This document shows, in pieces, positions 12,462 through 25,059 of a DNA stretch of 64,000 bases; position 1 is the first letter of the stretch, and each line of letters starts with the position of its first letter. The stretch covers positions 10,934,199-10,998,198 of the forward strand of contig NW_004454166.1 in the NCBI RefSeq assembly GCF_000283155.1, in the 5' to 3' direction. This stretch comes from Ceratotherium simum simum. Its lineage: Eukaryota > Chordata > Mammalia > Perissodactyla > Rhinocerotidae. The position numbers and the translations under genes are program-made. Below the pieces are notes generated by a model. The model was not told where the DNA came from, did not search any database, and saw only the letters and a program-made list of their open reading frames with translations.

Positions 12462-12667
12462 GGGCCGCCCCGTGGCTTAGTGGTTAAGTGAGTGCGCTCC
12501 GCTGCTGGCGGCCCGGGTTCGGATCCCTGGCACGCAGCGACGCACCGCTTCTCCGGCCATGCTGAGGCCGCGTCCCACATACAGCAACTAGAAGGATATG
12601 CAGCTATGACATACAACTATCTACTGGGGCTTTGGGGGGAAAATAAATAAAATTATAAAAAAAAAGG
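12462..12667 (+). mobile_element. ERE1-like SINE
   Basis: Close to the ERE1 pattern throughout: 'gggccgccccgtggcttagt', 'ctgctggcggcccgggttcg', 'ccatgctgaggccgcgtccc', 'ctactggggctttgggggg', then an A-rich tail. Imperfect target-site duplication aatatttaca (12452-12461) and aatatttata (12668-12677). Little divergence points to recent activity. Confidence 0.95.
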
Positions 12668-12677
12668 AATATTTATA

Positions 12678-13440
12678 CCTTTTTATGTGTTTTAATAGTG
12701 CATATGTCTATGTGAATATCTCATTAAAATGTAATTATTCATAAGTTCATCCAGTGAACTACTGCCATTTTCTCAAGAAGCTATACTTCTCCTCCTCATA
12801 GCCATTGGGTCTGTATTAAATCATAATAGACATTCTACTTAGTAAAGTTTCTTAACTTTCTAAAGGGAACTTATCCATACAGATATGCCTTTAATTAGCA
12901 ACACAGACCATCTGAACTCACTAGAGAGCTCAGCTACTTCAAAAAAATAAGCAACATGCTTGCAAGCAATGACATTCTAGAGAATTGCTTGAAGCACAAG
13001 TAGTATATCCTTTCCTCTAGGTTCTCTGAGTTGTCCTGGATGAGGTCAGACCACGAGAAACCTGCCCATGTGGCATTGCTTTGGCCCTTCTAGAACTAGT
13101 CTCAGCCAATCAGGACTTGGTGTTATCCCACCAGCCGATTGAAGGACTGTAGATGAATCCACAGATGCAATGGCTCTCTTAAGTGTTTAAAAAACAAAAA
13201 CTTGTTTTGCCTTTATCTTCTGAGTATCGTCACCAATGATGTGTCTTACCTGTTTTGACCCACCCCAAACACCCATGTAGGAGTCTGTGCTATGCATTTC
13301 TATATGCTAATCTTATACCTGCTTTTATTATTTTTCTACTAATTTTTACCCTTGCTCAGATTTGACTTTTTTTTTGCCTTTTGTATTGAATTTACTTTTA
13401 TAATTCAACCTAAATCCTGTGTAGAACTAGAAGACAAATA
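12678..13440. other. Unannotated AT-rich DNA
   Basis: No gene or named repeat recognised. Confidence 0.5.
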
Positions 13441-13452
13441 AAAAGAAAGACA

Positions 13453-13484
13453 GTAGGTAGGTAGGTAGGTAGGTAGGTAAGTAG
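13453..13484. repeat. (GTAG)n microsatellite
   Basis: About seven GTAG/GGTA tetranucleotide units, then a degenerate end. Confidence 0.9.
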
Positions 13485-14544
13485 ATGGGATAAATGGTTT
13501 GTGAGCATTTAGAAAAGAATGCAATGATTATTGGATCCACTATGGGTTCAATAAAAATAAACCAGGCCAAATTAACAAGTACAGGAAAATACCATGCATG
13601 TAGTATATTCTAATTTCAAGAACATGTTTTCTGTTTCTCATAATATAGTAGATCAGATGCTAACTTAGCTAGGTGACTTCATCCCTGATTGAACAGTGAT
13701 AACAAAGGAGGATTGATTAATGTAGCTTTTCCAACTTGGAAGAGGTCATTAGTAACACAATTCAGAACTCTATCCTTTGTCTTGAGCCTTCAAAGAGATC
13801 ACAAAGACACTGGGCTGTGAGAATTGGGGATTTCATAAAGCTGGGAGAGATAAAACAAGAAAAACAAGACTGGATAGACCAACCCTTGTGAAAAGAAAGA
13901 ACAAGGGGGGAGCTGAGTGGTATTAAGCATATTTAATATAAGTAAATAACATTATTGCCATCAAAAGCTAGAACCACTACTGCAAATGTTAATTGAAGTT
14001 GATATTCAAATGAAAGTCAGTTAAACTTCCTCTGTACTACCATAGCATTACGTTGTTTTGGTTCAAAACCCTGACTTTCAGGGACAGTATCTGGTAAACA
14101 TCCGGAGAAAGAAAATTGAGATGGAGAGGCTTTGAAACTCTAGCAACAGCTGAAGGAACTGAGAATATTCAGTGTGGAACAACAAAAAATTCAGTCAGAG
14201 GTAGAGTGTTTCTTATGGGAAAGGGTGGGAGATGGATTTGTTTTCAGACTTCTGGAGAGCTCTCTGTAGAAGAGAGGAGGCATTCTGTGTTCCTCCAAAC
14301 AGAAAAAACAAGATTGTAAGCTATTTGAGGGTAGAAACCATGTCTGAAGCACTTTTATATTCCTGGGCAAGTCCAATTACACTGGGGCTGTAATTTGATG
14401 CTCACTGAGGTACGGAACTGATGTTACAAAAAGAGAGATTCCAGCGCGACATAGAGAAAAACTGTATGAGAAGTGAAACAACAGCCTTTCAATATATTGA
14501 GTTTCTTATCATTGGAAATGTTCCAGCTGTGAAAACAGTAGGAT
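13485..14544. other. Unannotated DNA
   Basis: No gene or named repeat recognised. Confidence 0.5.
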
Positions 14545-14800
14545 GTAGTGGTTCAGATTAAGAATACGGGCTCTGGGATAAAGCTGACCTGGGTTCAAAT
14601 CTCAGTTCTGTGAATTAGCTGTGTAATCTCAGACAAATTACTTATCCTCTCTGGGTCTCAGTTTCTGTCTGTAAATTATGTATGATGGTAATTAGCTTGC
14701 AGTTTTGTTGTGATGTTCACATTGAGACAATGTTTGTGAAGAGTTAGAACAGTGTCTGGGACAATAGTAAACATTCAATATATCATAATTATTATTTTGG
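14545..14800 (+). mobile_element. MIR SINE, sense, near full length
   Basis: Good MIR match: 'gtagtggttcagattaagaa', 'gggctctgggataaagctga', 'cctgggttcaaatctcag', 'agctgtgtaatctcagacaaattactt', 'cctctctgggtctcagtttc', 'gagttagaacagtgtctggg'. Confidence 0.92.
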
Positions 14801-15014
14801 CAAAAACTATTTACAGTCTTCCAAGAACGTTGTGGAAGAGATTCTTGCTTTGGATGGGAAGTTGAATAAATGATCTCTTGGTCTTGCTCAATTCAAAGAT
14901 TCTTTGATTCTGTGATTTCTCAGCACTATTCTTTTCTACATCCTTAGCATTTTATAAATGTCTCTAGAATTGCATTTATCTCACTTAACTGAAAGCATTA
15001 AATTAAACCAACCC

Positions 15015-15122
15015 TCAAACTCCTCAATAGAAAGCTCCTGTTCATTTTATACCTCCCAGTGCCTAGCACACTGACTGACATATAGTAAATAATACCATAT
15101 TCACTGCATAAATGAATGAATG
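15015..15122 (+). mobile_element. L2 3' terminus, sense
   Basis: Carries 'cctcccagtgcctagcacac' followed by 'gacatatagtaaata' and 'aaatgaatgaatga', the typical L2 end. Confidence 0.7.
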
Positions 15123-15299
15123 ATCAAACAACTAAATATTAAATTCATCTCAAAACATAACCCATATCTGCCATCTTTCAATGAAAATTTCGTGTACGAA
15201 TGCTTGATCAATCTTACTTGATCAAACCATGCTTCATTTAAGCTCAAATAAGAAAATCAAATGATAAAGATTACAATTTACTTATCTCTAACCTCAGGC

Positions 15300-15772
15300 A
15301 TTTAAGAAACCAACATTTAATGAGTGCCTACTATAGGCCAGGTGTTTTTCATACATAATCTCATTTGATCTATTAACACATCTAGGAAGTAAATATTTTT
15401 TTACCTAATTTGTAGATAAAGAAATTGAGTCTTGAGCCAGCCCTGATGGCCTAGTGGTTCAAGTTTGGCGCTTTCAACTGCTTCGGCGGCCTGGGTTCAG
15501 TCTGTGGTTGTGGAACCACACCACTTGTCTGTCAGTAGCCATGCTGTGGCCATGGCTCACATAGAAGAACCAGAAGGACTTACAACTAAGATATACAACC
15601 ATGTATTGGGGCTTTGGGGAGAAAAAAAAAAAAAGAGAGGAAGATTGGCAACAGATGTTTAAAAAAAAAAAGAAATTGAGTCTCTGAGTACTCAAAAATA
15701 CTCAAGTCACACAGCTATTAGGTGATATATCCAGGATTTGAACCTCAGTCTGTGATCCAAATACTAAGCTGT
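15300..15772 (-). mobile_element. MIR (antisense) interrupted by an ERE
   Basis: The left part (to 15,432) has 'gtgcctactataggccaggt', 'cataatctcatttgatc' and 'tagataaagaaattgagtct'. The right part (15,669-15,772) resumes with 'gaaattgagtctctgagtac', 'aagtcacacagctattagg' and 'ccaggatttgaacctcagtc'. The two halves join exactly at the ERE target-site duplication. Confidence 0.85.
15433..15668 (+). mobile_element. ERE SINE inserted in a MIR, diverged
   Basis: Head 'gagccagccctgatggccta' and tail 'attggggctttggggagaaa' followed by 'gaggaagattggcaacagat'. Diverged from the ERE1 copies at 12,462 and 25,060, so it is an older subfamily. Perfect 15-bp target-site duplication aaagaaattgagtct at 15418-15432 and 15669-15683. 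Confidence 0.92.
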
Positions 15773-15774
15773 CC

Positions 15775-18700
15775 CTTTTTCAATGTTTTTAATTGCAAAA
15801 GCAACATGATACATGCTTATTTTGAAAAATTTGGTTAGAAATATACAGACTAAAATATTAAAACCCTCTTATAACTATTTTTTCTCCCCCCTTCCCCTGC
15901 ATTAATATCCTCCAATCTATAAGAAATCATCTGTAAAAGCATCCTTTTAGATATGGTTCTGTGTTTGCATACTTATATGATATAATATATAAACATAACA
16001 TTTATAATATAAATATAATATATAATAATATGAAGATATAGCATTTAAAAAAATAAATATGACTTTTTTTATTTAATGATATATCTTAAAGATCTTACCA
16101 TGTCAATACAAATAGATCTATCTCAATTGTAATACAAACAAAAATTAGTAATAGAGTAAATTTATACACTATAGTTTATAAAATAATCCCACTATTCTTG
16201 GGCATTCGAGTAGCTTCAAATTCTCTCCTATTAGAAACAATACTATAATAAACACCTTTGTGCACATATGCAAATATTTCTATAAGATGGATTCTTAGAA
16301 ATATTTTTGCATCAGAAAGCTGAGTATTTTAGATTTTGATAGATATCACCCCATTGTCCACAAAACCACTGTACAGATTTACATTTTCACAAACTCAGTA
16401 CTTGTATATCCACATCAACACTGCAGAGTATCAATTTCTAAAAAATATTTGACAATCTGATGAATGAAATTATTTTATCATTATTATAATTTTCACTTGC
16501 ATGACTATTAGAGATATGATGTCTTTTTAATACATGTTTTTCCCATTTTGTATGTCTTCTGTGAATTGCTTGATGATATCCCACATCTATTTAAAAAATA
16601 TAGGTTGTCTTTTTCTTATTGGAACATTGGAACTCTTTGCAAATAATATTTATCCTTTGTTATATATGTTGCAAATATCTTCTCCAGGTCTGTTATTTGT
16701 CTTTCTTCACCTGTAGAATTTATTATGCAGATTAACCAGTCAACCTACATCATTTTAGAAAATCTTTTCACACCTAAGATTATAAAAATATTCCCCCATG
16801 ACTCCCAGTATTTTGCAGTTTTGTTTTTTATGTTTATAATTTTAATCCATCTGGAATTTATTTTTTGTATACAGTGTGAGAAAGGAATATAACTATTTCT
16901 TCCCAAGTGGAGTCATTTTTCCAAATGAAATCTAAAATAATCAACTATTTCCAACCGATTCAAAATACTACATTTATTATATACTAATCTTTATGTGTAC
17001 ATATGCTGGTTTGGGGCTTTGTATTCCGTATTGTATTCCATTCTGTATTCTGCTATTTGTACTCTACTCTTGTGCCAATATCACGTTGTATTGTCACTGA
17101 ATCTGTATAATAAATGTTATGATATATGATGAGTCAGGCTGCATATCAGTCTTATTTTTGTAAATGATAATTTCCTCTTATAGATAAGCTTTAGAATCAG
17201 TTATCAAGGTAAAAAAAAAAGGCCATTTTGATGGGAATTGTTATGAATTTGTAGATTATTTTACAGAGAATCAACATATTACCATATTGAGGCTTTTCAT
17301 ATAAGAAGGTGACGTTTCTCCATTTATTTTTTTATGTCTTATAAAGTATTTCAGTAAAATTTCTAAATATCATCATGTCCTTTTTGCCCATTTCATTGTT
17401 TGTTTATTCTAGATATGTCATGGATTTTTTTTTTTAATTGTCATCTGAATGATTGGGGTCTTCTATCCCAATCATATTTTCTAACTCACTGTGAGTCATC
17501 TACCAAGTGGCCCTCTGACCACTTCTCCTTTGCTAACAGAACTCTAACTTTATTTGGGAGCAGCAATGCGCCCCTTCCCAGAGGGTGAATCATGATTAGT
17601 CAAACCAGCCATGGCAATCCAAATGATTGTGCCTTCTGCTGCATGCTCCCTTTGCCTGGCACCCTTGCCACTGATGCTGGCCATATTACCTAGTATTACA
17701 CAACGTGTGATAAGGGAAATGCTGATAATTTTTACTCCTTGATACGAGTAACACCCCTTCACTCCTGCCCCCATTCTTTCTTCCAACTTGCAGTGGTGAT
17801 GAGCAGGCAGGACACCCGGTTGGGACAGCCATAACGGGGCCATGAGGCCACAAATATGAAGACAAAAAGGCAACTAGTTGAGATGATGGGGCGGAAAGAT
17901 GGAAAGTGCGTAGGTCCTTGACTTTGATCAATTTCAACATTCTCTAACTGAAGCTGAATACATCCAAACCTACTTAGATATTACTGGCATGTGGAAAAAT
18001 TATTGATTTTTGTATGTTTTCCTTGTCCTCAGTTCCCTTGTTGAACTCTGAGTTCTATTAATTTTTAGGAAGATTGTTTGAGAGTTTCCAATTTGCATTT
18101 GCAAATAATAACAGTTTGGTCTCAATCTTCCTAATATTTATTCTTACTATTTCTTGAATTATTTTAAAGGCTGGGACCTCAGTGAAATGTTGAATTGTAT
18201 CAGTGGATAGCAGGTATTTTCTTTTTTAATTCCTGAGCTTCATGGGAATGCTGCTAATAATTCAGTAGTAAAATTTTGTTAGAATTTTCTGGTGGATATT
18301 CTGATAATGAAAAAAAAAGGATCCTTCTAGTTGTGGATTACTAAAAAATTCAATTTTGTTTTATTTTGTTTTGATTTTAATCATAAATGAGTAATGAATT
18401 ATATCAATAACTTGTTTGGCATCTATCAAGATGATCATATGGTAATTCTACTGTGTTCAGTTAATGCAATGAGCTACGTCAATAGAGTTCCTGGTTTTGA
18501 GCATCTCTGCTTTTCTGGGATAACTCTATTTTCTCATGGTGAATCATTTCTTTCATACACTGCGGGATTTTTATATAAAATATTTTATACAGGAGTTTTG
18601 CATTTATATTTACAAGTTATATTAATATAAAGTTTTATGTATTTGGTTTTCTTTGTTGGATTGTGTGATGACAGAGTTATACTAGACACAAAGAATGACT

Positions 18701-20080
18701 ATAAAATCTTTAAATAGCATAGAACTTTTACTTTTATGTCTGGAACTTTCTGTATTCTTTACATTTGTCCATGAACATCTATTGCTTTATAATAAGTGTT
18801 TAAAGATAAATACATATATTTTACAAACAGAAATCATCAGTTTCTATAAGGTGTACTAGAATTTATGTAGAACTTCTGGTGTAGGGGTTGGGGATTTACC
18901 TATGTTTTCTCTTTTCCTGTGGTAATTGGTTTATTTTTCTTTTCTTCTTCCTCTTGAGTCAATTTTCATTATTATATAGATTTTTAGAAAAGTATCCTTT
19001 TCACCTAAAATTTTCAATTTTATTGATATAATATTGTAACTTTTAAATCTCTGTGCCTGTAGTTATATCTCTTTCCTTATCTTAATGTTATATATTTGTG
19101 GGGGTTTTCAACAGACATCTAGTTTTTCTGTTGATAGTTTAATTGATAAACTTTATTTGTTAATTTTCATAGAATTCTGCTTTTAACGCTCAATACTTTC
19201 TACTTAAAATTTTTTTTTTTGGATTTTTAGCTCCTTTAATTGAAAGTATTTGTGGTTTTCAAATATTTTCTGTTTTCTAACTAATATATTTGAGGATATT
19301 AATTTTTATTTGACTGCAACTGGGCCACATCACCTAAGTTTTGATGTGTAGTATTCTCTCTGTTGTTTATATTTAAATAGTCTGTAATTTCAGCGTGGTT
19401 TTCTTTTGAGCCAAAAGTTATGATGAAAGGTATTTTGAAGTTTTTTAGTATATAGTTTGTGCGTGTGTGTGTTTCTGTCCTTTGGCAGTTAATTTATAGT
19501 TTTATTGAACTCTGATCTGTATTCTGCCTTCGTTATTTATTGAGTTTATAGAGCTTTCATTTTTATGACTGAATGGCTGGCCAATTTTTGTAAATGTTCC
19601 ATGGGTATTGGAAAAGAATGTCAGGCACAGAGTTCTCTACATACATTTATAATCAAGTTTAGTGAAGGTGTTATCCAATTCCTCTGTATCCTTTTGTGTC
19701 TGAGGGTCACTTAATGCATCATTTTCTGGTGAGGCATGTCAAAAATCTACAATTATCATTATAGTTTTGTAAACTTCTCCTTGTAGATATAACAGATTAT
19801 AGTTCATATATTTAGAAGCTATATTAATAGGTACAAAAATGGTGAATTATTCCTTTTATCAATTAAAATTTTTTCTTTTTCATTTTAATGTCTTTAATCT
19901 TTAATTTTATTTTGTCTGATATTACTATATTTTCTTCTGCTTTCTTTTTGATAGTACTTACCTGATATCTGATTACTCCCTTTTATTTCCAAATCTTCTG
20001 GTCATTTACTTTTATTTATGACCTATTTAAATAGCTGTTTGCATTTTCTGTTTCTTAGACTATCGTGTTGTTTAACACAA
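15775..20080 (-). mobile_element. Decayed L1 LINE, antisense, 3' UTR and ORF2
   Basis: About 4.3 kb runs in antisense L1 order. The 3' UTR lies at 15,775-16,500, the C-terminal part of ORF2 at 16,500-17,440, and the reverse-transcriptase region at about 18,000-18,640. More upstream ORF2 extends to about 20,080 or slightly further. On the minus strand, RT motif A reads YHMIILIDA near 18,420-18,450, against NHMIISIDA in active L1. The catalytic FADD box near 18,092-18,115 reads FANA, so both aspartates are lost. Many stops and indels: a dead copy. A non-L1 block at 17,445-17,960 interrupts it. Confidence 0.85.
17445..17960. other. Non-L1 block inside the antisense L1
   Basis: L1 similarity stops after 'ttgtcatctgaatg' and resumes at about 18,000 with 'ttattgatttttgtatg'. 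The block is less AT-rich than its surroundings. It contains 'agagggtgaatcatgattagtc' and 'gccatggcaatccaaatgat', which have the feel of an old LTR or other mammalian repeat. I cannot name it. A 107-codon minus-strand frame inside it has no recognisable domain. Confidence 0.4.
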
Positions 20081-20690
20081 CTCCTTCTAGAAACTGACAG
20101 ATTCCGTGACCCTCAGATAAAAAAAGGATATAAAGGAACTGTACAACCCATTTAATAAACTTGATTAAAGTTTATGTTTATTTATTTGGTTTAATAGTAG
20201 GAGAGTTTCTATGTCTCAGTTGAGAAATTTCATCCATTAAAATTTATTCTCAAAACTGACATGAACATATTAACTAAACAGATTTATTTCTGACATTGTG
20301 TTTGTTTTTATTATATCCTCTTGTTTGTTTATATCTTTTTTCTTTTCTTTTACTGCATTATTGAATTTTCTTCATGAATTTTGAAGTCACTGCTCTATTA
20401 CCTTAACTACTTTCTTAGCGAGACAAAACAGTCTAACAGTGAATGGTAGTGTAAGATATTAGACTCAGAATCCTGAATCAACTATGCTAAGAAAAGAGTT
20501 GATGTAAAGTTTTGAATGGATTTATAACCGACTAATGTGTCTGCAATTTTGTGGAATGATAAAGCCATTATCTGGGGGCATGTGCTAAACAATGACTTGT
20601 GTACTTGTTGAGGGAATCAGGACTGAGATATATAAATTTTGCTCAAATAGTTAATAAAATCTAAAAAATATTATGACCTCTTTCAGTTTA
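20081..20690. other. AT-rich DNA, perhaps more L1
   Basis: The T-rich part up to about 20,390 may continue the antisense L1. The rest is unassigned. Confidence 0.3.
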
Positions 20691-21315
20691 AAGGGATAAA
20701 TCTGATAATAAGAGTAAATAAGAGCCAAGTATAAAACCGACACACGTTTGCTAAAGTAGACAGATAAATGGTAACAAATGGATAGTCTAGAAACTTATCT
20801 TACTACCTACGAAATTATAGTGTATAATAAAGGTGGCATTTCAATTAAGTGGGTAAAGGAAGGATGCTTTTTTAACAATACTGTGACAATTAGTTAATGA
20901 TTTGGAAAACGATTATGTTGATCCCTACCTCATATCACATATTGAAATAAATTCTACATAGATTGTAGAGTTAAATGTGAAAATAAAAATCTTGGAACTA
21001 GTAAAAACAAAACAAAACGTGTAGATGAATAGCTGTCCTACTAGGGGTTTTGAAGGCCTTGCTGATGCTACAAAGGAAAAAGAAAATGATTGATAAATTT
21101 AAACACAAAAAATTTTAATTTCTGTATATCCAAAAGCATTATTACTAAAAGTAAAAGCAAATAAGAAGCTAAGAAAAATATTTTACTACATATTGTAAAG
21201 GGTTGATAGCCTTAATCTATAAAGTGACATCACAAATCAATGTAAAGATACACATTCATACCAATGAAAAACAAGCAAAGGACACAAATATAAAAATAAA
21301 AATAAAACATAAAAA
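20690..21315 (+). mobile_element. L1 ORF2 C-terminal fragment, sense
   Basis: Translating with frame breaks gives 'DPYLISHIEINST', 'ELNVKIKILEL' and 'LIYKVTSQINVK', in the order of the L1 ORF2 C-terminal half (LTSYIKINSK, LNVRPKTIKLL, ISKIYKELIQLN). This is a separate insertion from the antisense L1 to its left, because the strand is opposite. The 103-codon frame at 21,203 starts in this relic. Confidence 0.72.
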
Positions 21316-21526
21316 TCACAGAGGGAGAAATACAGAGAATAATAATAGTTATTTCTGTGTTCTGGAACTAGATATTCTTTTTCTTTTTTTAAACTTTTCT
21401 ATATTTGCTAAATTGGCTACAATATATTACCTTTATAACCGGGAAATATATCTAGAGATGGATAGGTACATCCAGAGAGACATGGAAAAAAAACATGTTA
21501 TAGTGGGAGTTTAACAGTTGACGACG

Positions 21527-21720
21527 ACGAAAGATGGTGCTATCTGGAATCAGATGTCCTGAGTTCAGGTCCTAGTGCTCGTTGAATGATCTTGGGCAAG
21601 TCACAGAACTACTTTGAGCCTTGGTTTCTCCGAATATAAAACAGAAGAACTAATCTTCATGTCATAAATTGTTGTGAAGAAGAGATTTTAAAAACGCATG
21701 TGGGAAATGCTTTGTGAGAT
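21527..21720 (+). mobile_element. MIR SINE, sense
   Basis: Contains 'gtcctgagttcaggtcctag', 'gatcttgggcaagtcacaga', 'ctttgagccttggtttctcc' and 'aaatgctttgtgag', in MIR order. Confidence 0.85.
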
Positions 21721-22608
21721 CAATTATAGACGTCAGAGATTTGTATTCCTGATCCAGGGCATTAGGGCTTCTCCCAGCCTCCAGACAAAGTCTGTGCATC
21801 TCCTCTTACAGACACCATATCCCTTTACCTGATGACGGTTTGTTCCTGAGTTGGCGTTCAGGTGACAGGTGGAGATATCTTGGATTTTGCAATCTCCTCG
21901 GTGAATGGGACAGAAGCATGCACTGGATACTGGGTATAATCTATAATCAAAGGAAACTGTAATAACAATCACTAATGGTTTTTCTTTTTCTGTGATATAT
22001 GCTTTACCATTCAGTTCTAGTAATTTGAATTTGATTGCCCAATTGATACTGTAACTCCATGTTCATGAAATTTAAAAGGTCCCTACTAATTTCAAATTCA
22101 GTGTTCTGTGTAAGTCAAATGAGAGCAGTAGCCAACCTCTTTTTTCAATAATAGGAATAATTTGTTTGCGAATGCTGTATGATATAGAGGGAACACAAAA
22201 GGACCAGAACAATCAACTTCTCTTTCATATGATCCCTGATATGCAGAATAGTGCTATGTTTCTCCATTTATATCTCTATGTGAAATAAAACAGAATTATA
22301 ATCTTCCAGGTGAAAAACCTTATGCCGCCCCTTATTTTTTTCCTGGTGCTAAGCCTATAAAAACCCTTTTAGATTGAAAGATGAGAAGAAAAAGGTGGAG
22401 AAAAACCCTAAACATTCCCAAGGATGTTGATATTTGGAGAACACAATTAGCTGTTCTGCTAATTCTCTGAGGTTAGAAAAAAAGATGAAATGAACTGAAA
22501 GTCATCAAAATAATTTAGAGAAAGCATAAAAATTATTTATTGGTTCACTAAGCTGTTAACTATTGCTGGTCATGTAAAGTACAGGATCTCATTTTTGGGA
22601 AACCTTAG
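21721..22608. other. Unannotated DNA
   Basis: No gene or named repeat recognised. Confidence 0.5.
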
Positions 22609-22655
22609 GAAGGAAGGGAAGGAGAGAGAGAGAAGGAGGGAGGGAGAAAAGAAGG
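22609..22655. repeat. Purine-rich (GGAA/GA)n tract
   Basis: An uninterrupted A/G run made of GGAAGG and GAGAGA units. Confidence 0.85.
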
Positions 22656-22724
22656 CAAACTGAGTTTGGTTCAACAACAGCTAAAGGAAATCTCTTTTGC
22701 TAGGATAGGCAAATTGGAGGTAGT

Positions 22725-22840
22725 GGAAATTGCATGGAGAGGAATTGAGTAGGTCTGGATCTTCAATAACTTGGTATGTAATCCTGGGCAAATCACTTTT
22801 CCTTGAGACCATTCTCTCATCTGGAATACATCAGTGGTTT
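22725..22840 (+). mobile_element. MIR fragment, sense
   Basis: Carries 'aggtctggatcttcaataac', then 'aatcctgggcaaatcacttt' and 'ctctcatctggaata', matching the central MIR part only. Confidence 0.6.
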
Positions 22841-23414
22841 TCAAATTCTGCTCTAGCAGAACACTGCTGATCCAGAAGCTAGACCAAGGAACAATGGTGG
22901 TCTCTATGCAAGTCACAGAAAAAGAAAGTGAAATAGAATGCCCACCCTTTGCTGTAGTTTAGTTATTTATATTTATTATAACATTTCCAGCACTAGATGG
23001 ATTTTTCTGAGCATATACAACTGTTTCTTCAATTGGAAATATCAATAAACAACATTGTTTTTATTTTAAGCTTTTCTCTTTCACTTTTAAAAAACCTTTG
23101 GCCCTACTGCCACATCTGATAGCTGAGTTCTAGCAAATGACAAAGTGAACTAACAAGCAGTAAATAAATAGTAATGGGAGAACTTAGATACAATTAATCA
23201 TGCTTACGTTTTTTATTTTTAATTGTTGTTGATTTTTAAAATTTGTTTAAATAGAAATGGATTGTTTTTTGTCATGGGTACATATTTTGGGTTTAATTTT
23301 ACGAACTAGATACCTGTCTCTTAACTCCAAATTTACAGCTCTTCCTTCATCTATGCCACCTCACAGTAAAGCTTACAGTTATAGATTCCCGAGTTCTTTA
23401 TACGCATTTTTTTA
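22841..23414. other. Unannotated AT-rich DNA
   Basis: No gene recognised. 'cagtggttttcaaattctgc' at about 22,833 may be the end of a small hAT element. Confidence 0.35.
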
Positions 23415-23520
23415 AACCTTCATAACAATCCTATAAGTATTTAATTCTTCTTTTATAGATGTGGAAACTGACACATGGAGCCCAAAGTCATCACTAGTTA
23501 GAGCAGGAGCTGGAAACTAG
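23415..23520 (-). mobile_element. MIR fragment, antisense
   Basis: 'cataacaatcctataagtat', 'tatagatgtggaaactgaca' and 'gagcaggagctggaaactag' follow the antisense MIR order. Confidence 0.65.
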
Positions 23521-24100
23521 TGAGTCGACATGGTTAAATTTGGTTTTGTCTTTATTCTAAACATTAAATCAGTTAAGACTCACTTAAAACCTGCTCCTTG
23601 GAATGAGCAGATTTTCAGGATAAACATCAGAAACACACTAAAAAATAAACTTGTTCTGCATTCTAGACACTTAAAAAAATATATAATCAATTAGTAACTC
23701 TCACAAAACACTGTAGCAACTTGCCAGAAATCAAACCTCAACCTAGTAGACAAGAGAGAGTATGTGTAGATTCCACGTTGCGGTGAAGAGGCAACTAACA
23801 TGAACTCTACAAGGGGTCAGTCAAGGGCTGGTGATTAGCGGATATAGAGTTGAGTGAACTTGCTGCTGGCAGTTACCGCTCAAAATCTGGACTGAACTCT
23901 GACTAAAGGCTGTTTGGGAAATCAAATGAATACATGCAAGGATTTCAAGGTGTGTGTGTCTTAAAATAATGATTGATAAAACCTTACAGTTAAAATTTCT
24001 TTTATAAATTAGACAAACATTTGGTTTGCTCAGTCTTTATGACATAAGAGAAATTTTGTGCTGGCAAAATTTATTTGCAAGTTCTAAAACTTTTTCATTC
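23521..24100. other. Unannotated AT-rich DNA
   Basis: No gene or named repeat recognised. Confidence 0.5.
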
Positions 24101-24860
24101 TAATTGCAGAAGAGATATATTCATTGTAGAAATGTTTAAAAATCTGAGAAACACAGTGGAAAAATTATATAATATACGCATAATTACATCACCTGGAAAA
24201 AATTACATCACCTGGAAAAAAATACTATTAACACTTTGATTATACTTTTCTAATAATTTTTCAATGCCTAGATACATACACACACACACATATTTACAAA
24301 TATAGGCTAATGCTATATGTATTGTTTTGAAATCTGTTTTTCTCTTACCAAAAAATCATGTAAATATTTCAATATCATTTAATATTTCCTACAGAATTTG
24401 ATAGCTAAGTAGCTTTCTATTACACAGATGAACATAATTTCTTTAACCAATCACTTGTTGTTGGGTATTAATGCCACAATGAACCTCTTGGTACATTAAG
24501 TTTTGATGACAGTCATGAATATTTCCTTAAGTCAATTTCTAAGAGTTAAATTCCTGGGTTAAAGACATTTAATACATCCAGAAAGACTGAAATTTTTCAT
24601 AGTCCCATCAACAGAGAACTAGACAGTGTATTTTTTCATATCCTCAACAACTGGGAATTATATATAGTTTTAACAATTGGGAAATATAAACATATACATA
24701 TATGTAAATACATACATACAATATATATTTCTGCCAACTTTTAGGTATAAAAGAGTATCATAACTTTCATTTGCATAACTGATGAAACTGAACTTTTTTC
24801 ATATTGGCCATTAGTAATTCTCTTTTGATAATATTTGGTATATTTTTGAGCTTGTAGTAG
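24100..24860 (-). mobile_element. Old L1M 3' UTR, antisense
   Basis: Order of landmarks: 'cattgtagaaatgtttaaaa', 'actattaacactttgatta', 'ccaatcacttgttgttggg', 'gttaaattcctgggttaaag', 'ttttcatattggccattagt'. The same family as the 3' UTR part at 15.8-16.5 kb. A 19-bp direct repeat lies inside at 24,182-24,219. Confidence 0.6.
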
Positions 24861-25059
24861 AATTCTAGATTTCAAGATATAAGAGAATTTAGGAGACCTG
24901 GATTTTAGTCTTCTCTACACTGTAAGTGTTCGGAGGCTTTAGGTTAAATCATTCAATCTCTTTGGTCCTAAATTTCCTTTTGTATACAAAATGTACTCAA
25001 AACGCCCACTCAAATCTTCCTATTGTCCCTTTGAAAAGCAAATTAAATTATCATTGTGA

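Noticed and set aside
13453..13484. Regularly spaced short repeats that might suggest an array
   Set aside because: A tetranucleotide microsatellite. There are no spacers, and the DNA is mammalian.
17550..17940. 107- and 84-codon minus-strand frames
   Set aside because: They lie in an unclassified insertion in a dead L1 and match no protein I know.
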